A stretch of DNA of 19,188 nucleotides from an uncultured Bacteroidales bacterium (GTDB taxonomy: Bacteria; Bacteroidota; Bacteroidia; Bacteroidales; Lentimicrobiaceae). Every line of letters starts with the position of its first letter. The first letter of the stretch is position 1. A model generated the notes under the pieces. The model made no database searches and was not told the origin of the DNA. It saw only the letters and a list, made by a program, of their open reading frames with translations. The DNA lies in contig CALMDN010000522.1 of NCBI GenBank assembly GCA_937864935.1, forward strand, positions 1 to 19,188, given 5' to 3'. Made by a program: the position numbers and the translations under genes. This document shows, piece after piece, positions 17,098 through 19,188 of the stretch.

Positions 17098-17326
17098 ACC
17101 ATGGAGGCTGCAGAATATGTTTTATTCCTATTTTAGTACGGATTAAATGCCTGGATTCGAAGAGGCGCTGTTAAAGCTCATGCTGTCGGATTCCTTCGAC
17201 GGACCCGAAGGTGGCTGACAATGGTGGACTCCTTTTTACTATTCCACCGGCAGATGATAACAACGCATTGAATTTTAAGAATTGGTGATTTCCACCTTAA
17301 CCTGCAGGATACCAATACGACTGGAT
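17098..17326. other. Intergenic spacer without a recognised gene
   Basis: No credible open frame is seen. A hairpin CCTTCG/CGAAGG (17193-17198, 17206-17211) has no adjacent T-run, so it is not a clear terminator for the peptidase gene. A frame open from TTG 17282 belongs to the next gene, but its first 15 codons look non-coding. Confidence 0.6.
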
Positions 17327-17683
17327 ATGAGGTTTGTTTCCCGGATTTTGCTTGGAACTGCCGTTGTACTTGTTACAGCCTACATCCTTCCGGGAATCAG
17401 CACGGATACATTCCTCCCCGTGCTTGCATCAGCCTTGATGATTTCGTTGTTCAATACTTTTGTCAGACCACTGATTTTACTGATGAAAATCCCTTTAAAC
17501 CTGATCACTTTTGGACTGGTACTGTTTGCTCTGAATACCGGTATCATTCTGCTGGTCTCATTATTTCTCAGAGGATTTCATGTTTCAGGAATACTCATCA
17601 CGCTCTTGTTCAGCACGATAATTTCAGCCATCGTGGTTGTCATGGAATCCATGTCCGCCTCAGATTCAGGAAGCAGGACATGA
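17327..17683 (+). CDS. Four-helix membrane protein of the PF04020 (phage holin 4-like) family
   Basis: This 118-residue protein has four hydrophobic segments (about 5-22, 28-45, 53-80, 86-107). It shows the family's typical features: LGTAVVLVTAYILPGI near the start, and NTFVRPLILLMKIPLNLITFGLVL in the middle. Despite the family name, members are common chromosomal inner-membrane proteins of unknown role, and there is no lysis gene nearby. I chose ATG 17327 over the upstream TTG 17282, because it gives the usual length near 115 residues and places the first helix at the N-terminus. It lies 65 bp before the NimA-like gene on the same strand. Confidence 0.85.
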   Translation: MRFVSRILLGTAVVLVTAYILPGISTDTFLPVLASALMISLFNTFVRPLILLMKIPLNLITFGLVLFALNTGIILLVSLFLRGFHVSGILITLLFSTIISAIVVVMESMSASDSGSRT

Positions 17684-17748
17684 TAACACCGGTGGTAAAC
17701 CGCATAGTAAACTTTTAATGAACTATAAAATACAGTAAAGTCTCTGTT

Positions 17749-18213
17749 ATGAAAGCGAGAATGATAACCCTCCCGGAAGCAATTGAAGAAATTGTCAGAT
17801 CGTGTGAAGTTTGCAGTGTTGGGATGGTTGACGAAAAAAACCTGCCATACACCCTGCCATTCAATTTCGGGTTTGAAAACAACACCGTTTATCTGCATTC
17901 AGCACCGGTTGGAAAAAAGATCGGGGTACTAAGAAACAATCCCCATGTATGCATTGCCTTCAGCACTGCCCATCAGTTGTACAAGCAGTCACCAGAAGTT
18001 GCCTGCAGCTACGGAATGCGGTACAAGAGTGTACTTGTCTTCGGGAAGGTTGAGTTTATTGAGGATCAGGCCGAAAAAATCCGTGTTCTGAACATCATCA
18101 TGAAGCAATACACACAACGTGATGATTTCAGTTACAGCGACCCTTCGGTAAAGAATGTGGCTGTGTTGAGGGTAGTAACCGACCGCATTGAAGCCAAGGC
18201 TTTTGGTTATTGA
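17749..18213 (+). CDS. NimA-like flavoprotein (pyridoxamine 5'-phosphate oxidase family)
   Basis: This 154-residue protein has the split-barrel flavin-binding fold. Residues 22-50 (CSVGMVDEKNLPYTLPFNFG through VYLHSAPVGKK) match the family core, including the conserved His50 followed by the phosphate-binding stretch VGKKI. SYGMRYKSVLVFGKVEFIED (87-106) and the C-terminal VAVLRVVTDRIEAKAFGY are also typical. Relatives include nitroimidazole reductases (Nim), but most members are uncharacterised flavin- or heme-linked reductases, so no resistance role should be assumed. ATG 17749 is the only good start. It runs toward the PAP2 gene, ending 19 bp from it, and no terminator is visible between the two. 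Confidence 0.9.
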   Translation: MKARMITLPEAIEEIVRSCEVCSVGMVDEKNLPYTLPFNFGFENNTVYLHSAPVGKKIGVLRNNPHVCIAFSTAHQLYKQSPEVACSYGMRYKSVLVFGKVEFIEDQAEKIRVLNIIMKQYTQRDDFSYSDPSVKNVAVLRVVTDRIEAKAFGY

Positions 18214-18232
18214 TCAGATGACGCAGGGCTGT

Positions 18233-18829
18233 TTATCTGGTGCCTGGCCTCCCGTTCCGGACTCTGTTGAGCAGATTCTGGTGCACTGACTGCCATAGCC
18301 TGAACACAACATATCCGATAAGGGCGCCGACAACGAAACCAACCAGTACATCACCGGGGAAGTGGACACCCAGATAAATTCTGCTGTATGAAACCAGCAC
18401 TGAACAAAGGATGAGGGCAGGCAGCAGCCATCGCAACTGTGATCTCAGTGCCATCCCTGTAAAAATGGCTACTCCCGCGGTATTGCAGGCATGAGAAGAG
18501 ACAAATCCATATCTGCCACCACAATGACCGTTAAGGGTTCTTACCAGCCCCTCCAGACCAGGGTCGTGGCAGGGACGCAGCCGATGGAAGACATTTTTAA
18601 ACAGCTGAACCGAAACCTGGTCTGTTAGAGAAACCAGCAGCACAACGGCAACAATCACCAGCCACCACTGGCTTTTGTTCAGCCTGATCATCCGGTATAA
18701 AAGCCACAGGTAAAGCGGAATCCAGATCAGTTTGTCGCTGAGCCAGAACATTACAAAATCGAAAAAAGCCGAATGCATCCCGTTGAGGGCGAGAAACAGT
18801 TGCTGATCAGCTTTTATAATCGCATCCAT
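18233..18829 (-). CDS. PAP2-family membrane phosphatase
   Basis: This 198-residue polytopic membrane protein carries all three PAP2 motifs: K78 with RP at 85-86 (KNVFHRLRP), SSH (111-113), and SR (149-150) with His156 and Asp160 (SRIYLGVHFPGD). Family members remove phosphate from lipid phosphates or pyrophosphates. In this size class undecaprenyl pyrophosphate or a phosphatidylglycerol-phosphate-like lipid is a common substrate, acting on the outer side of the inner membrane. About five or six hydrophobic helices are visible. The start ATG 18829 lies 6 bp after the obg stop, so the two are almost surely one transcript. The actual substrate cannot be told from sequence. Confidence 0.93.
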   Translation of the reverse strand: MDAIIKADQQLFLALNGMHSAFFDFVMFWLSDKLIWIPLYLWLLYRMIRLNKSQWWLVIVAVVLLVSLTDQVSVQLFKNVFHRLRPCHDPGLEGLVRTLNGHCGGRYGFVSSHACNTAGVAIFTGMALRSQLRWLLPALILCSVLVSYSRIYLGVHFPGDVLVGFVVGALIGYVVFRLWQSVHQNLLNRVRNGRPGTR

Positions 18830-18835
18830 AAAGGA

Positions 18836-19188
18836 TTAAAAATTAAGGGGATGCAGCGATTCCCAGATTTTGTCTTTGAGTTCCGGAATACCCTGACCCG
18901 ACAAGGCAGAGATAAATACCACGGGCAGGTCGGGCAGTTTTCTTTTCTTCAGTTTTTTCAACCCTTCGCTGTCGAGCAGGTCGCACTTGGTGATGGCCAG
19001 CACCCTTGCCTTGTCGAGCAATTCGGGGTTGAACTGTTCCAGTTCGTTCAGCAGGATCCTGAATTCCTTGATGATGCTTGGTGAGTTGGCAGGAATCATA
19101 AACAGCAGGGAGGAGTTTCGCTCGATGTGCCTGAGGAAGCGGAGTCCGAGGCCGCGGCCTTCGGATGCGCCTTCAATGATCCCGGGGA
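18836..19188 (-). CDS. obg: GTPase Obg/CgtA, C-terminal part (cut by the right edge)
   Basis: The minus frame is open from the window edge to TAA 18836-18838. The first residues visible are PGIIEGASEGRGLGLRF, the end of the G3 (DxPG) motif and switch II of Obg. TKCD (G4) and SALSGQG (G5) follow. Obg is a ribosome-associated GTPase involved in 50S assembly and growth control. The protein ends shortly after the G domain (ESLHPLNF), so it lacks the long C-terminal domain of some Obg proteins, which is normal in this phylum. The glycine-rich N-terminal Obg domain and the P-loop lie beyond the window. The PAP2 gene follows after 6 bp. Confidence 0.96.
   Translation of the reverse strand, partial: PGIIEGASEGRGLGLRFLRHIERNSSLLFMIPANSPSIIKEFRILLNELEQFNPELLDKARVLAITKCDLLDSEGLKKLKKRKLPDLPVVFISALSGQGIPELKDKIWESLHPLNF

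Noticed and set aside
17327..17683. Prophage remnant suggested by the holin-like gene
   Set aside because: PF04020 proteins are common chromosomal genes and no phage gene, integrase or attachment site is nearby.
1..19188. CRISPR arrays, insertion sequences and rRNA genes
   Set aside because: I saw no regularly spaced direct repeats, transposase frames, terminal inverted repeats or rRNA sequence.

Overview
The window looks like chromosomal core sequence from a member of the Bacteroidota, most likely Bacteroidales or Marinilabiliales. Three things point there. The promoters have the Bacteroidetes form TTTG-N19-TAnnTTTG. The proteins are of Bacteroidota type: an OmpA/TPR outer-membrane protein, SusD-era style lipoproteins, and a DnaK ending in DVDFEEVK. 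The tRNA genes lack an encoded CCA. No phage, insertion sequence, CRISPR array or rRNA was seen.

Layout, left to right. (1) 1-359, minus: N-terminal part of a lipoprotein that runs off the left edge. (2) 360-966: AT-rich spacer, then tRNA-Leu(TAA) and tRNA-Gly(GCC), both minus, each followed by an intrinsic terminator; a consensus promoter precedes tRNA-Gly. (3) 967-3606, minus: mutS, broken by a single in-frame TAG at 2017-2019 with the frame otherwise intact. (4) 3705-4259, plus: a SpoU/TrmH-family RNA methyltransferase divergent from mutS. (5) 4589-7066, plus: a large OmpA-like/TPR outer-membrane protein, a single-gene unit with a perfect promoter and a strong bidirectional terminator. (6) 7070-7563: an unusually GC-rich spacer that may encode a structured RNA. 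(7) 7564-12420, minus: an unrecognised secreted protein, dnaK, and an unrecognised lipoprotein, each apparently with its own signals. (8) 12621-17097, plus: panB, an RluA-type pseudouridine synthase and a secreted metallopeptidase/propeller/barrel protein, probably co-transcribed. (9) 17327-18213, plus: a four-helix membrane protein (PF04020 type) and a NimA-like flavoprotein. (10) 18233-19188, minus: obg (cut by the right edge) followed 6 bp later by a PAP2 phosphatase.

Most genes are housekeeping or cell-envelope genes. The point of greatest interest is the nonsense codon in mutS, which would remove the ATPase domain and predicts a mutator genotype unless it is a sequence error. The second is the secreted HExxH peptidase fused to a TolB-like propeller and a predicted outer-membrane barrel. 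The third is the possible structured RNA after the OmpA-like gene. I did not find a clear multi-gene system that is new to biology here.
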